Source of the DNA: Paracentrotus lividus
Lineage: Eukaryota; Echinodermata; Echinoidea; Camarodonta; Echinidae
Length of the DNA stretch: 64,000 nucleotides
Direction of reading: 5' to 3'
Assembly (NCBI GenBank): GCA_940671915.1
Contig: CALNVZ010001721.1
Span: 43,426,644 to 43,490,643 of the forward strand
Part shown: positions 11,601 through 25,500 of the stretch, piece after piece
Numbering within the stretch: position 1 is the stretch's first letter
How the letters are laid out: every line of letters begins with the position of its first letter
The notes under the pieces: generated by a model
Seen by the model: the letters and a program-made list of their open reading frames with translations, nothing else
What the model was told of the DNA's origin: nothing
Database searches by the model: none
Program-made: the position numbers and the translations under genes

Positions 11601-14600
11601 AGGTTCTGAGCACCTTAGAAGGTTAAAAGTTGCACAAATATCACCATTCATGATGTCCTACATGCCTGAATGAAAAGACACTACCTATAATGGTGTTTAG
11701 ATAAAAATTGGTGGCCATTTTGAAATTCAAAATGGCCGCCATACTAAATGTGCATGCAGTATTATATAGTTAAAATTGCCGCTTAGCAGAAAGGAACTGG
11801 AGAGAGTACCATTATACCTCCAAAGTTGTCATAATGTGCTATTTACACATTGCTGGTTGTGCAAAGCAGCAGCCATCTTGTTTTTCAAAATGGCTGCCAT
11901 GCATTAATAATGCACAATAATAGTCAATTATTTTGTGAAAGGTGTTGGCCAAGAGAATGGTGCTACTTCGAGGTAATCAAATACATAGAGTACGTCAATG
12001 CTTCTCTGTACCTCCCATGAATTTTTAATTCAAAATGGCCGCCATACTAAACGTTCATTTACGTGCCACCATAGAAAATCATATTTTGACATTATATCTC
12101 ATGTTGTAAGCATTGTAAGAGATTCAGATTAAGGGTAAAATCAGTATTATCATCATGTCAAACATTCCACTACGGTATATCTTTTTTTAATGAAATTAAG
12201 GTTCATTTTTATAGAAAGCCATCTTGAAATTCAAAAAAGGCCACCAAAGCTAATCCTATAATTATAATATCTCGGTTTACAAGCACCTTACAAATCACTG
12301 AGCATTCATTTCAATAATAAAAAGCCCAAACATTTGGTGTGCAATTAATTGGTGACTTTTGGATTAATCACATAAGCATGTAAGAATGATTATGTTGAAT
12401 TTATTGCTCTGAGCATAATTTTAAGCGACACAAGTTTTATGTTTTTGGAGCCCGTGTTAAACTCCACTTGCTCAGTATCCGTAACCCTCTTGCCTCAAGC
12501 TCGTTCCTTGTGGGAGTCAACAATGTAACTGTCAAGATAATTCAGATGCTTGTTTTCAGAAACTTCTAACGAAGGCAGCAACAAAGTTGGAGCATTTAAT
12601 AATTGATGGGGATATAATGGCATGGACAACTTCCCCTGTATTAATGATATGCACTTCCTCTCTTTATCCTCTTTCTATGATGTGGCTCCTGTGTTGGATG
12701 GAATTGACTAATCAGTATCATGGCCTTCAGGATGGCAATTTGGTACAGTAACATGGGCTTCTATGGCATAGAATGAACTCTTGTCAGAATTAGGAGAAGG
12801 CCATCTGAGGTGAAGAGTGATCATGGAATTAGAGAACTCATACTTTCCAATTATGTCTCAATGACTGAATCATGCCAGGTCTGGATTGTTTAACAACCAG
12901 AAAATGTGAGAAGTTGGTGATCCTAGCTTAATGAGCTTAGCTCCAATCTTAGATTATATCTTCTTCATGCATGCAAGAGGCGAATTTCTTTATTTCTGCC
13001 TTTCTCATTTGATCAAAATGGATTTTATGACTAATTACTCCGCGATTGTCCGGATGCAAGTTCTTGGAACCTGATTTTCTTTATTCGTCTCTCTCAAGGA
13101 TGTCTTCCTTGAATGCTTCCACTTCATGTAAGACACCACATCCATCAGCATCATCTATTTGCTTTCAAATGGATTTCCCTCATAGTGTCGTAAGATGACC
13201 TTCTTATTATGTTGAGGAATTGCAAATGAAGTGACCCACAGAACCACTGAGTTGATACTGTCAGGATCATTGGTCCTGGAATCTTCTGTTGAATGGGGTT
13301 GACCCATTCAGGGGCAATCAGGAAATGCCTAGTCAATGCTTCCTCATTCTGCATTCTTCCAGCAATACCTAATACAACCCAGAGTTTTCTGATGAGCTGT
13401 TCCAGTATTTGGTCTACAAAAAGTTTGTGAATGACATACTAGATTGAGGACCATAAATTCTCCTGCCTCTAGAGCATCCCAGATACGCCATCCTATAACA
13501 GCCCTATCCTCTGCGTGATTGTCTTCTGTGGGGCAGGTAAGCCCACTCCTCAAAGATGGATCCATCTCCGAACAGTGCTTGTAGGAGTTCAACAGGATTT
13601 CTAAACCCAACCCAAGCAGACAACATTTGCATCTTGAGTGACATAGCCCCTGAACGCATCAGGAGGTCAGGAGAAACTTAAACATGAAAACGACCCACTC
13701 CACCCTCTGTTCAAGGTATTCAGGTGACAGAGTGACAAATATTCATACAATGTTTCTTACACTCTGCTGATCGAACCCCTGAATCAAACCCCCACATCCA
13801 TAGGTTAGAGTTTTGGGGAACCCGTCTAGAGTATATACCACATACATGTAGTGTCAACATCAGCCCAAGTAAGTCCCTCCGGGCCAAATGGCCACTTAGG
13901 GCTTTAATGATGAAGGCTGGCCAGTGAATGTACTTTGTTGTAGCATTAAGTTCACCACTTCGAATAATACGGTTCTTGTTTCCTTTTGAGGATTTAAGTT
14001 CCAGCTCCCTGAAGAGGGTTAACATTCGTGGGAGGTACAGAGAAGCACTGACGTGCTCTGTAATTGACTACCTCGAAGCAGCATCATTCTCTTGGCCAAC
14101 ACCTTTCACAACATAATTGACAATTATTGTGGATTATTTATGCATGGCGGCCATTTTGAATAACAAGATGGCTGCCGCTTTGCACAACCGGCAACCAATG
14201 CGTAAATAGCACATTATGGCATCTTTGGAGGTATAATGGTACTCTCTCCAGTTCTGCTAAGGGGCAATTTTAACTATATATAGTACAGTATGCACATTTA
14301 GTATGGCGGCCATTTTGAATTTCAAAATGGCCACCAATTTTATCTAAACACCATTATAGGTAGTGTCTTTTCATTCAGGCATGTAGGACATCATGAATGG
14401 TGATATTTGTGCAACTTTTAACCTTCTTGCTCAGAACCTCAGATACAAGTAAACTAGGTTAGCTATGGCGGCCATTGAATTTCAAGATGGCGATACCAAT
14501 ATGAACCGCAATCTCAGAAAATGATGCATTATCATGTCAGACATCATATGCATGCATTATAAACCAAATTTGAACCTTCTACCGTGCTTACAATATGAGA

Positions 14601-17600
14601 TATGGGTAAAAATACAGTTTTCTATAGCGGTCATTTTGAATTCCAAAATGGCGGCCCAAGACGTAGTCAGAAAAAATGGAACCAAAGTTTTTTGGATTCA
14701 GCACCCCCAAATTGACAAAGTTAGCCAATAAAATCAATTTTGGCACGATTATCCAGCTGGATCTAATATTTCGACATAACAGCCTCTACTATATCGTTTA
14801 AGCATATAATTAAAAACTTTATCACAACTTCTGCAGAGATTAAATTCTATTGAAAAGAGATATTGAAAAGAGAATTAGGTTACAATCCTACTTATTTCTT
14901 ATAAATTTTCTATCTTCCTATTGATAATATTCAAACCGGAATTCACACCTATACTTTTAGTATCGTCAAGTGCATGTCTAATCACTATTTAAGTAAGGTG
15001 TATTTATTTTAGTATTTGGTGTATAGACAATGAGAGAACAAGGCTAATTGCTGATTGATTTAGAGCACCCTCTGAAACATTCATTGTTTGATCATCACAA
15101 ATATTTCACAAGATCAAAGTCGATAGGTCTGTGAAGCAACACAAGTTCATATATCGGTCTCAGTATTATTTTGTGGAATACCTTAAGACTTGATTTATAC
15201 AAAATGCGCCGCTGCCCCTTCCTCACCCAAAAAAAAAATTATGCTCATATATCATGTATATTGAAGTTTACCATCCACAAGGCAATGGCGTAGCCAGCAA
15301 TCTCCCCTTTAATCTTTGAAAATATTTTTCGTCAAAGTGGGGGCATTGTCCGTGTTCCCTCTTACCTCCCCTACCTCCCACTTAAACTTCCCGGGATATA
15401 TTATTATTTGAAATATACAAATGTTTTATAAAATATAACGTGGACTCTTTCTATCTTGCTTTCTAAGTTCTATCTTATAACCCCACCCCCCCCCCTCCAC
15501 AAAAAAAAAACAAAAAAAAAACAAAAAAACACACAAACAAAAGGAAAACGACAATCATATGGGTGTTGGACAACCATATACTATTATAACGATAAGATTG
15601 TGCGCGTGAAGATTCATAAGAGTAGGTGCTAATGAGACAGTGGCGGATCTAGGATTTGAGGACGGGGAGGGGGCGCCGAAATTTTCTGATTTTAACATGT
15701 ATATTCAACGAGTGGTTTTCAAATTATAGGGGGCACGTCCCCTGCGCTCTCGTCTGGATCCGCCACTGTGAGATGACATGTGAGCGTCTCGTTGTTGGGA
15801 AATTTCGTCTGAAACCCCCTCCCCCCCCCCCTTTACCCCAATCAAATCATCGAGGGACGCCCCTTCCCGTCTCATACCATATCATAATGTTTATTGTTGT
15901 TGAATACTATTTATATCAATACTCATCCCTCTACCGGGTGAGTCAAAAAAAAACTTTACACCTAGAAAATTGTTAATAAAAAGAAAACCAATTTATAAAT
16001 CCCAAATTATTTTACATATCCTGAAAAAGTAACTCCTCCCGCATCTTCTGGTACCATTTTTGTGTGGTGTGTCGTTACGCTTGGATGAACACAACGCATT
16101 GTTTGCGAATATGTCAATTTCGAATTGTGCCAGAATGGGAGTAAAATCAAAACAACAAAAAGCTAGAAAAAAGCAACTTCATCCTGATTAAAATAGCATA
16201 ACTTTTTAACGAAAATGTCTTCCGCTTAATAACTTTGCAGGGGTGTTGTTACACATATTGACTACATGTTGTATGAAAATTAGATTGACTCGTCAAGTAA
16301 TGCACGAATGAGTAAACATCAAAGAGTAAATTGCCACTGACAGACCTAAAAAGGCCTCCTAATACTTTTGAAAAGTGATTATTTTGTCTTTGACGTGTGC
16401 TCACTCATGCCAGACTCTACAGATCTATCTCATTTTCATACAAAATGTAGTCAATATGTGTAACAATACCCCTGCCAAGTTATTAAGCGGAAGAAATTTT
16501 CATTAAAAAGTTATGCTATTTTAATCATGATGAAGTTGCTTTTTTTCTAGCTTTTAGTTGTTTTGATTTTACTCCCATTCTGGCACAATTCGAAATTGAC
16601 ATGTTCGCAAACAATGCGTTGTGTTCATCCAAGCGTAAACACATAACACACAAAATTGGTACCAAAAGATGCGGGAGGAGTTACTCTTTCAGAATATGTA
16701 TAAAAATTTGGAGTTTATAAATTTGTTTTCTTTTTATTGACATTCTTCTAGGTGTAAAGTTTTTTCTGACTCACTCGGTATATAGGCCTATATCACCCCT
16801 GATCTATACTATGAACATATTCAATGCAATAAGATTGATCTGTATTTTTTATAAGATTTATAAACACATTTGTGATTTTCGTCTGACCTCCAATTGTCAA
16901 AACTATTGTCATATTGAATAAAAAGGTAGACGATCGACGCATAATTCTAGGGACAATATTAATTGTAAGGCTTGCTTTAAGTGGTAGTCAGACGTTGGAA
17001 GAAATAAAAATGAAATAAAAAATGTGTATAAAATCAGTCAAATGATAAGAAAAATATTGAATTTCATTTTTAAATAACTATTTAGTGACAGCCGACATGA
17101 TTGTTTATGAATATCAAATGTCAAATTTTGCCGTTGACTGTGAGGTATGGGAACATCTCTCCCGTAGTAAGAATAGAATGTCATAAATATTCAGTTCTCT
17201 CGCAAACATAATTCCTTGAGGCTGTAATAAAAGGGTATCATGAGAAAATAATAAAATACTGGTAGCAGGTGATTATAACAAGGGTAATACTGATTAATGC
17301 AGCTTCGAAGATGTATTCATGGTGCATTTTGTGCAGTGTTTTTTGAAGAAAAAAACGAATAAAAATTATAGTACGATAGAAAGTATCATACGTGTAGATA
17401 ATAATTAATTCGAAAAGGTTATACAAAACCATGATAGCTTGTAAAAAATATTTTCCTTGAGAACTGTGATGAAAAGGATGACATAAACATGCATGCTATA
17501 AGCTGATATACTGACTAATGCAATTTCGAAAATGTATTTATGTATTGCCATTTTGTGTGGTTGAGCAAAATGGAATAACTGGTATGACAGGTGTAGATAC

Positions 17601-19482
17601 GTATAATGCATGCAAAAACATTATACAAGATCATGATATAATGCAATCTATCACGATGGCAACTTGTGACATTGACAGATACAACATCCTAGAACAGCTA
17701 GGACATAAGACGGATTTTCATTTCCACACATACAATGACATAACTAATACATGAACATCAAACAGCAACACAGCTTGCTGGGCAAAGTTACATTTAGCCC
17801 AATAATGTTAATGATTAATGGATTGACAACCGAAACCAAATTGATCTCATTTAAAAGCCATTTTATACCCGCATTTTGCATCTGTCATTATAACTCTGTA
17901 TCGTAACCTTAGCGCGAAATTCTGTATATAAATCGCATAGAACGTTTCAGGAACACATTTCCATATTAGAACTCGACTTATTGTCAAATTGTGGACGTAT
18001 TTTTTCTAAAGGGTTTTCCACTGTTTGTCCTCGAAATGAAAATCAGCTTTCGGAGGGAGTATTGTATTTGTCCACTGTGGCTGTATTTATTCAAAGGTGG
18101 TGTTCTTTTTCATGCAAATAAACATAATCACGAACTATTCTACCAAAACGCACAATCACAATGGGAAAGGAACTGCATCGGAAAACGTGACTTTTGTGTA
18201 ATTGTCTTTTCGCAACTAGTTTTTGCAGTAGAGACATCGAATTGCCGTTAGAAGAATAAGTGGAGGTTAAATCCAGATAGAAAATATATTTTTAAACAAT
18301 GAATAGAGAAATAAATTAATGAGAGAAAGAGGAGAGAGAGAAATGATAGAGAGATTGGAAAAAGAGCTGCAGAGAGAGATTTTGGACGGGGCGCAGTGAG
18401 AGGAGGAGAGGGAGGGAGGAAGGGAGGGAGAGAGAGAGAGAGAGAGATGGGGGAGAGAGGGAGAGAGAGAGAGAGAGAGAGAAAGAAAGAGAAGGGAAGT
18501 ACAGTCTGTGTCAAAAAAAATGGTACAGTCGGCAAAAAAAAAAATTAGGTGTGAAATCTTTTCATATTATGTGTGTTTGTGGTACCAAACCAAAGGCAAA
18601 AGATTTTTCTTGCTGATGTGCTTTGTTCTGTATAATTTGCTTTCGTAGAACAAAAGTTATGCTAAGTTTTGTGCGACAAGGAACAAAACGAAATTACGCA
18701 CTTCTATTGTTCTGGAGCGCTGAATTCATGGTCATCATGCGAAATCATACACAAAGGCATGGGACGGCGTGCGAAAAATGGATTTTTCTTGATTGTAGAA
18801 AATTAGTCATATCTCAAAAAATACTGCTCCAAATGTGATGAAAAAAATTGCAGATGAAAGTCTTTATTACCCTGCTGTTTGAAAGTACTAAACAATAACA
18901 GGTTGTGATTTATCTTCATGCTGTAAAAAAATGTTTTCCACTTGTACCATTTTATTTGACACAGACTGTATAGAGTGGGAGAAAGAGTCTATACAAATGG
19001 TAACCGAGCGTGAAATATACCGAGAAAAGAGTGAAAATGCGCAGCTAAGAAGAGACGAATAGAGGGAGAGAGAGAGAGAGAGAGACAGCAAAAAAAAAAA
19101 ATACAAATAGATAAATATATAATATAGGTAGTATGAAAAGCAGAAGGGGAAAATCAGTCTCTCTTTTGTCATATCTTATCAACGTACGATTGTTGCTAGG
19201 CACGTCCTATGTTATATCGAAGCCTAAAGCTACAGAAATGAATTTGTATGAGATTGAATAGTGTAAACATAACATATCAAATCTACCATAACTGCTATTA
19301 ACGGTGTTATTTTTCATATGATATTAATTTTTTTATCATACACCTGATACATGGAAAATGAATTGATGATAAATCATTTTTGCAGTACGACAGCGTATTG
19401 CCAGCACTGACAGCGGTATGTTGCTTGGCGTATAGGTGGTAGGGCAGGCTCAGGGGCTATACAGCCCACCCCCCCCCCCTTC

Positions 19483-19514
<32 letters not shown>

Positions 19515-22500
19515 CCGTGTTGAAATTTGAAGTTCTCTTTCCCAACATTTTCAGACTTAAAACGTTGCCAAGTATGTATGCCCGGGCAACCATGAAATCG
19601 GTATTTAGGTACAATATTATGTACGATTTATTCCATTTGTTCATGGACTCAAAGAAATTCTCCTGACAATTTGTGATGCATCGCATCAAAATGAGAGACA
19701 AGTCACAGAGCAAGCTCAGCAAAGGGTCAAAGAAATCGGCAAGATAATAAAAAATGTCAAATTTTTGGGGAAATATTTTTTGGTTTTCTGAATCTTCAAT
19801 GTTTCATATGTGCTCTGTAAAAAAAAAATGAGTAAAAAAGATAAAGGGAAAGTAATAAAAAAAAGGGATTAATATGCCAATATCTTTTATTCTTTTCTGG
19901 CGACTTGTCTCTCATTTTGTTATGATGAGTCACATTTGCGCTCACATTCACTTGATTTGGGTCTGGGGTAAGCGGTTACAAAAAAAAAAGAGAAACCAAA
20001 TTTTAAACATACCCCAAAAAAGACATGAAAACGAAATAAAGTACAATATCGTCACCGAAGGAGGGCAAGATTCTTACAATGATTGCGGATAGAGTGATGA
20101 TGACGACGATGACGATGATGATACGATTTTGAAGTCATTAAAAGTATAATGATATTAATGACGATGATGACGAAAAAAGAAGAAAAAAACAGAAGGGGAT
20201 TGGTGAATTGCAAAATGACCGGAGTGTTCGACATAGTAAGGAAAATGATAAAGGACATAATCATTGTAATGATGGTCATGATATCAGTAATAATAACTTC
20301 ATTTTTTTACGTTTCATCTTTATATATCTATTTTTTGTTGTCCATTTCCTCTCTTCTTTACAGCTGTACCCGGCTCACTCATCTTCATGACCATGGTGGT
20401 GACGAACCCCTACGCCGGACTTCTGGCCGAACGTTACGGTCATCGTCCGGTCATATTCGTTGGCGGAGTCCTGTCATCTGTCGCTATATTTGCAAGCTCA
20501 TTCGCCACAGACTTCTCTACGTTGACCGTTATGTATGGATTTCTAGGAGGTCAGTTTTAATCAATTAACTTAGTTATTTCAGTGGCGGATCCAGGATTTC
20601 AGGATAGGGGCGCCAGGCCCGATAGGGGGGGGGCGCCACCGAATTTTTCCAATATTAACATGTACGGTCAATGAGTGGTTTTCAAATTATGGGGGGGGGG
20701 GGCGTCCCCTGCGCCCCGCCTGGATCCGCCACTGGTTATTTGTTTATTTAAACATATCCAATGTTACAGTCACATTGACACTTATGTTGAGTTCTATCTA
20801 GTTACGTTGATATTTAGGTCATTCAATAAAAAAAAATACATAAGAAATGACAGAATAGAAGATGAAATAAGGATAAAACAACAAAAACGTAGCTAAACGT
20901 AAGTGTCTGTGTGACTGTAGCATGATAACAAGATAACACGATTAAAGAGCTGTTTTGCACTTGATCCTGATAATAGATCACTATTGTATAATGATTTAAT
21001 TTCAAATGGTAGGAATCGTCATCGAGATTCCACTAAGTATAAGAAACAAAAACAAAAACAAATAAAAAAATAAATGTGATATAAAAGCGAAACTAAATTT
21101 ATTTTTAGTTTGCACATGACTCAATGGATCAATCGTATTTTCACACTCAACAGTGCACACGTTAGTCAATCAAAATACGCAGACTATTGATAAGTTATTT
21201 TACTTATAATCTTTTCGTTTAATTAAGGAATGCGACAATAAGGTGGGCGTACTTTTTTTGGTGCATAGGGCGGTATCTCAATTCACGGAAACTACTTTGA
21301 AATTACTTTGAGACGGATTTGGGACTACTTTGAAACAGTTTTGAAAACTACTTTGAGACGGTTCTTTCAGTTTTTTTAAACTGCTTTGAGACAGTTTTTG
21401 AAAATTGTAGAATAATTTCCCGTATGATTTAAGCCACCAGGTATTTTTTTGTTTTAAAGACCTTTGTACATTTTTTTTTGTGAGACGAATTTACGTGGCA
21501 CGGAATGACTTAAACTCAGTAGTGACCTACTGTATGAACCTCTTAAATCATGATCGAGTATTACCTGTTTAGTCATGCCTCAGCATGCACAAGACCAACA
21601 GTCCACAGACAAAAATGTTACACTGAATTGAACTGCTTAAATTTTGTCAATTTGTAGCCGGTTGGGCGGTATGACTGCAGTATTAAGTGTATGTTTTCTA
21701 CCTGGGCCAGCATGAAAATGAACATCCCAACATTTCCGATCTTGACAGGTAAACGACTGGGAACTTTATTTCCAATGATATTTGTTTTTGGGTGGTATAT
21801 GGGGAGTATATTACCTTCCGACCTTGTCCTTGTCGTGCTTCGTGACATTGAAGGAAGCAGATCATTTAGAAGTGTGTCCCACACCTAAATCAAGTTCATG
21901 TAAATAGGCGCGTCCTCAAACCATGCATTTTAAAACAATTAATTAACTTATATAATACCCACGACAAAAGTTCTAAGTTAAATACACCTATTTGGAGATA
22001 GTGTTATCACATTCCGTCTCATTGATATGTTGATATGGAATTGCATGTCAAGGTATCAAAAATATTCTGATGACATGATTGACAGTCATGGAATCAAAAT
22101 GAAGTAACTATAGAACAAATCCAAAATCTCAAAATAATGTTGATCAAGAAGGAGGATATTATTGGTGATGATCTTGCTTTACAAACAATTTACAATTGGA
22201 TGCTTTTGTTGTTGAATTGTATACATGTATCGATATAAATTTTTAGCAAAGTAATGACGACAAAATATCTAGTATCGAAGCATCTTCTTTTCTTTTTTTC
22301 TGTCTACGTGCTACAGCACTGATACCGCCATTGCTACACCAATAATATCTCGTTTCCTTGTTTTTGTTTCCTAGGAATTGGATTCGGACTGAGCCACATG
22401 CCTGCAGTCGTGATGCTGAGCCACTATTTCGATACGAAGATCGGCACGGCTACGGGATTGGCGATGTCCGGGACGGGTCTAGGAACCATCTTCATGTCAG

Positions 22501-25500
22501 TCGTGACGCAGTACCTCGTCGATCAGCTTGGCTGGCGAGGGACCATGATCATCCTGAGTGCCATCAACGCCAACTTGTGCGTAGCCGCTGCCGTCATGCG
22601 CCCCGTCAAGCTAGGTCTCCGCCTCATGACACCTGTAGAGGAAGCCAAACTAAAACTGAAGACGAAAGAAGATAAAGGTATCCGTTACAAGGAACTACTG
22701 CAGGATGACCGTCAGGGTATCGGTATTACGGCTAATCCTCTTCAAGAACCTACAGGAAGTGAGGGCGCTGTTCAAAGGACTAAGACGTCAGTCAATGACG
22801 CTGAAGACTCACAATCCCTAACACAAAGATACGTCAAGCTGGACGTAGCCCCTACATGCAATGGACATACGTTAAACGGAGCATGTGGGAATAGTGACAA
22901 TATCACTCGGAAAGCAAGTGAAGCAGAGGTGTATGGTAAAAGGACGTCTGGTTGTTGCAGGGTATGGTCGAAGTGTTTTTCGTTCCTGAATTCGGTGTAT
23001 GGTTTTCACCTTTGGAAGAATCCAATGTACCTCTCTTTCCTGATGGGCATCAACCTGGCGTTCTTCGGGTTTACTGTTGTCTCTGCACATGTGGTAAGGG
23101 CGTAGATCCAGAAAACATGATCCCCATTTCATTCTTGCTATTTATCGATCCTTATATTTTTACAACTATTTCCAATGTCACCTCATAGGCATTCCACCTT
23201 GTCCACCCTAAACGGACACTATTGTAATCATCAACATCTTTTCAAATTGAGGTAACTCTCTTTTCAGTCTCTTGTCGGTGTAGTGTCGGTCTGAAATGTC
23301 AGAAAGACATAATAACCAAAGGATACCTAAGGGTGGTATTTCAACTGCAATCAGATGTGTTATAAGACGCGTTCGAGACGGGATTGAGACTAGTTGCGAC
23401 TCTCCGAGACATCTTGTTGACGGCTCATATGAGTCACGGGAAAATCGAACAGATTCATATCTATAACAACTTTTCATACTCGGCGATATCCCCGAGTCTT
23501 CAAGTCCCTGAGACGGCTCCTTATCAGCTTATGTAAGATATCACCTTAAGCGTAAGTGTTGGTCGTGACTCGGAATAGTTGTCAGCAATATTGTATCCCT
23601 GTCATTCTAATCTCTAGATTCGTTGGGGTGGTTCCTAACTTCTTATAAAAACATTGTTTGATTCTTTAGTTAATGAGTTGTTAACCACCAACACCATATT
23701 CCATTTATGCATGTGGTGTACAGGCAAAGCGGGCTCTTGAGTACGGTATCATGCAGAGCTCATTGCTGGTAGCTGTGATGGGGTTAAGCCAAGCAGCAGG
23801 TCGGTTCTTATCCGGTCCTCTGGTAGACCGGTGTCATCTTAACCCCCTTCGGCTCTACCAATCCATGGCAGCGATCTGTGGGATCTCTATCATTGTTAGT
23901 ATCTACCTCACCTCATTCTCAGGTGAGTGTCTGGTTGGTTTTTAATGACGCAGTCACATGTACGACGCACGGCCAACGCGAGTATGCGCTGGATGTGCGT
24001 AACTTATTCGTCGAGCGCGCTTGACCAACGCTGTGCATTCGTTGCGTATTTTAATACGTGCTGTCTATGTATACGCTCTGTGTGCGCGTTGTCGGTAATT
24101 TTACCAAATTTCAATGCACTGGTCTTGCGCTATGTATATACACTGCTACAGTACATAGCGATAGACCATCACATTGAAATTTTTGAAAATTGCTGAAAAC
24201 GCGCACACAGAGCGTATCCTTAGACAAGTATAAAACAACATATATTAAAATACGCGACAAATGCACAGCGTTGGCTAAGCTCGCTTGACGAATGAGTAAC
24301 GCACACCCAGCGCATAATTTGCGTCGGCCATGCGTCGGACATAATTGTGACTGAGCCATTAGATTTTGACGGACGTGTGTCAATCAATATTTACAAATAA
24401 ATCAGTATTAACGTCTGGGACCGAACCTGGATGGAAAGGTATTATGTAATATAATTATGTAAATCTGGACATGTATACGTACGACTGAAAGTGGATCGAT
24501 ATTAAAAATCAATGATGACTTTTTTTGTAGCTGCTTTTATGTCACGGACTCCGAAACACAAAATACAATAACAACAATTATTAACATAGTTTTATTTGCA
24601 TTGGATTTATTTTAAGACGATGGTGTGATTGATAATTGATCATTAAACTGTAATAAAATGATGAATCTTCAATATTCAAATATCAAAGTTCGAACTTGGT
24701 GGTGGTGTGTTACTGAGTCTCTGAATCTTAGAGACGTTTCCTCGGGTGAGATACCACCTTTAGAGACGTCTCGATTACGTCTCCTGATGGTGGTATCTCA
24801 CTTCGCAGAGACATCTCTGCGACTTGGACTCTCGGTCGCGGAGACGTCTCCGATACTTTCTTTCTGTTGGGGATACGTCTCCGATATTTTTTCAGTAACG
24901 GAGATGTCTCCGATACTTATTTCCGTCGCGGAGATAGCTCCGATATTTTGTTTTCCGTCGCAGCGACAGGTTTCAACACCCTCTCAAACCCGTCTCGAAG
25001 TAGTCCCAAATCCGTCTCATGTCAGATGCTACCATGCGTCACCGCGACGTCTTTGGAGTCGCGGGAAAATCGAATAATAATATACATGAGATATTCCGGT
25101 CTCGGAGTCATTTCCTATAGTTTCGATGTCTCGGAGACGTCTCCTGAGATGAGATACCACCTTTAGAAAACTTTTAGATGAACGGAATGGCATAAAACAA
25201 TTAACAAACCTTTCCCTATTCACAGCTTACCGCCTGGCACAAGACAAAACTAACATTGATTCGAAAACGTTGATCAAAACGGTCACAAAGGGTCAGACAT
25301 GACCTGTATGACAATAATCGATCGACCGTGAGAAAAGCATTGTATCAATAGTCCTTTCTATTATTGAAGTTTGATTTCCTGCACTGATTTAGGTCGATCG
25401 ATTAGATAACTTTAAAACTAGACACGTGTGAAAGTTGTTCTGGTAGGATAAGTAAATACACTGGGCAAAAAAAGTAAATAAATACATTAAACAAGGGCTT

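Larger units (their letters stand above)
8683..20363 (+). other. Intron 1 of the SLC16-like gene (11.7 kb)
   Basis: Bounded by GTCAGT and TTTACAG. It carries the long-TIR element, foldback and mariner-like MITEs, a tandem duplication and GA, poly-C and GAT microsatellites listed separately. The remaining sequence is AT-rich with no recognised gene. Confidence 0.8.

Noticed and set aside
21618-21888. Overlapping 65- and 88-codon frames on opposite strands in SLC16 intron 2
   Set aside because: No motif, no splice sites and no similarity recognised; likely chance.
23094-23125. Possible hAT-like terminus GGGCGTAGATCCAG at the donor of SLC16 exon 3
   Set aside because: No inverted partner was found downstream, so it was not counted among donor-proximal MITEs.
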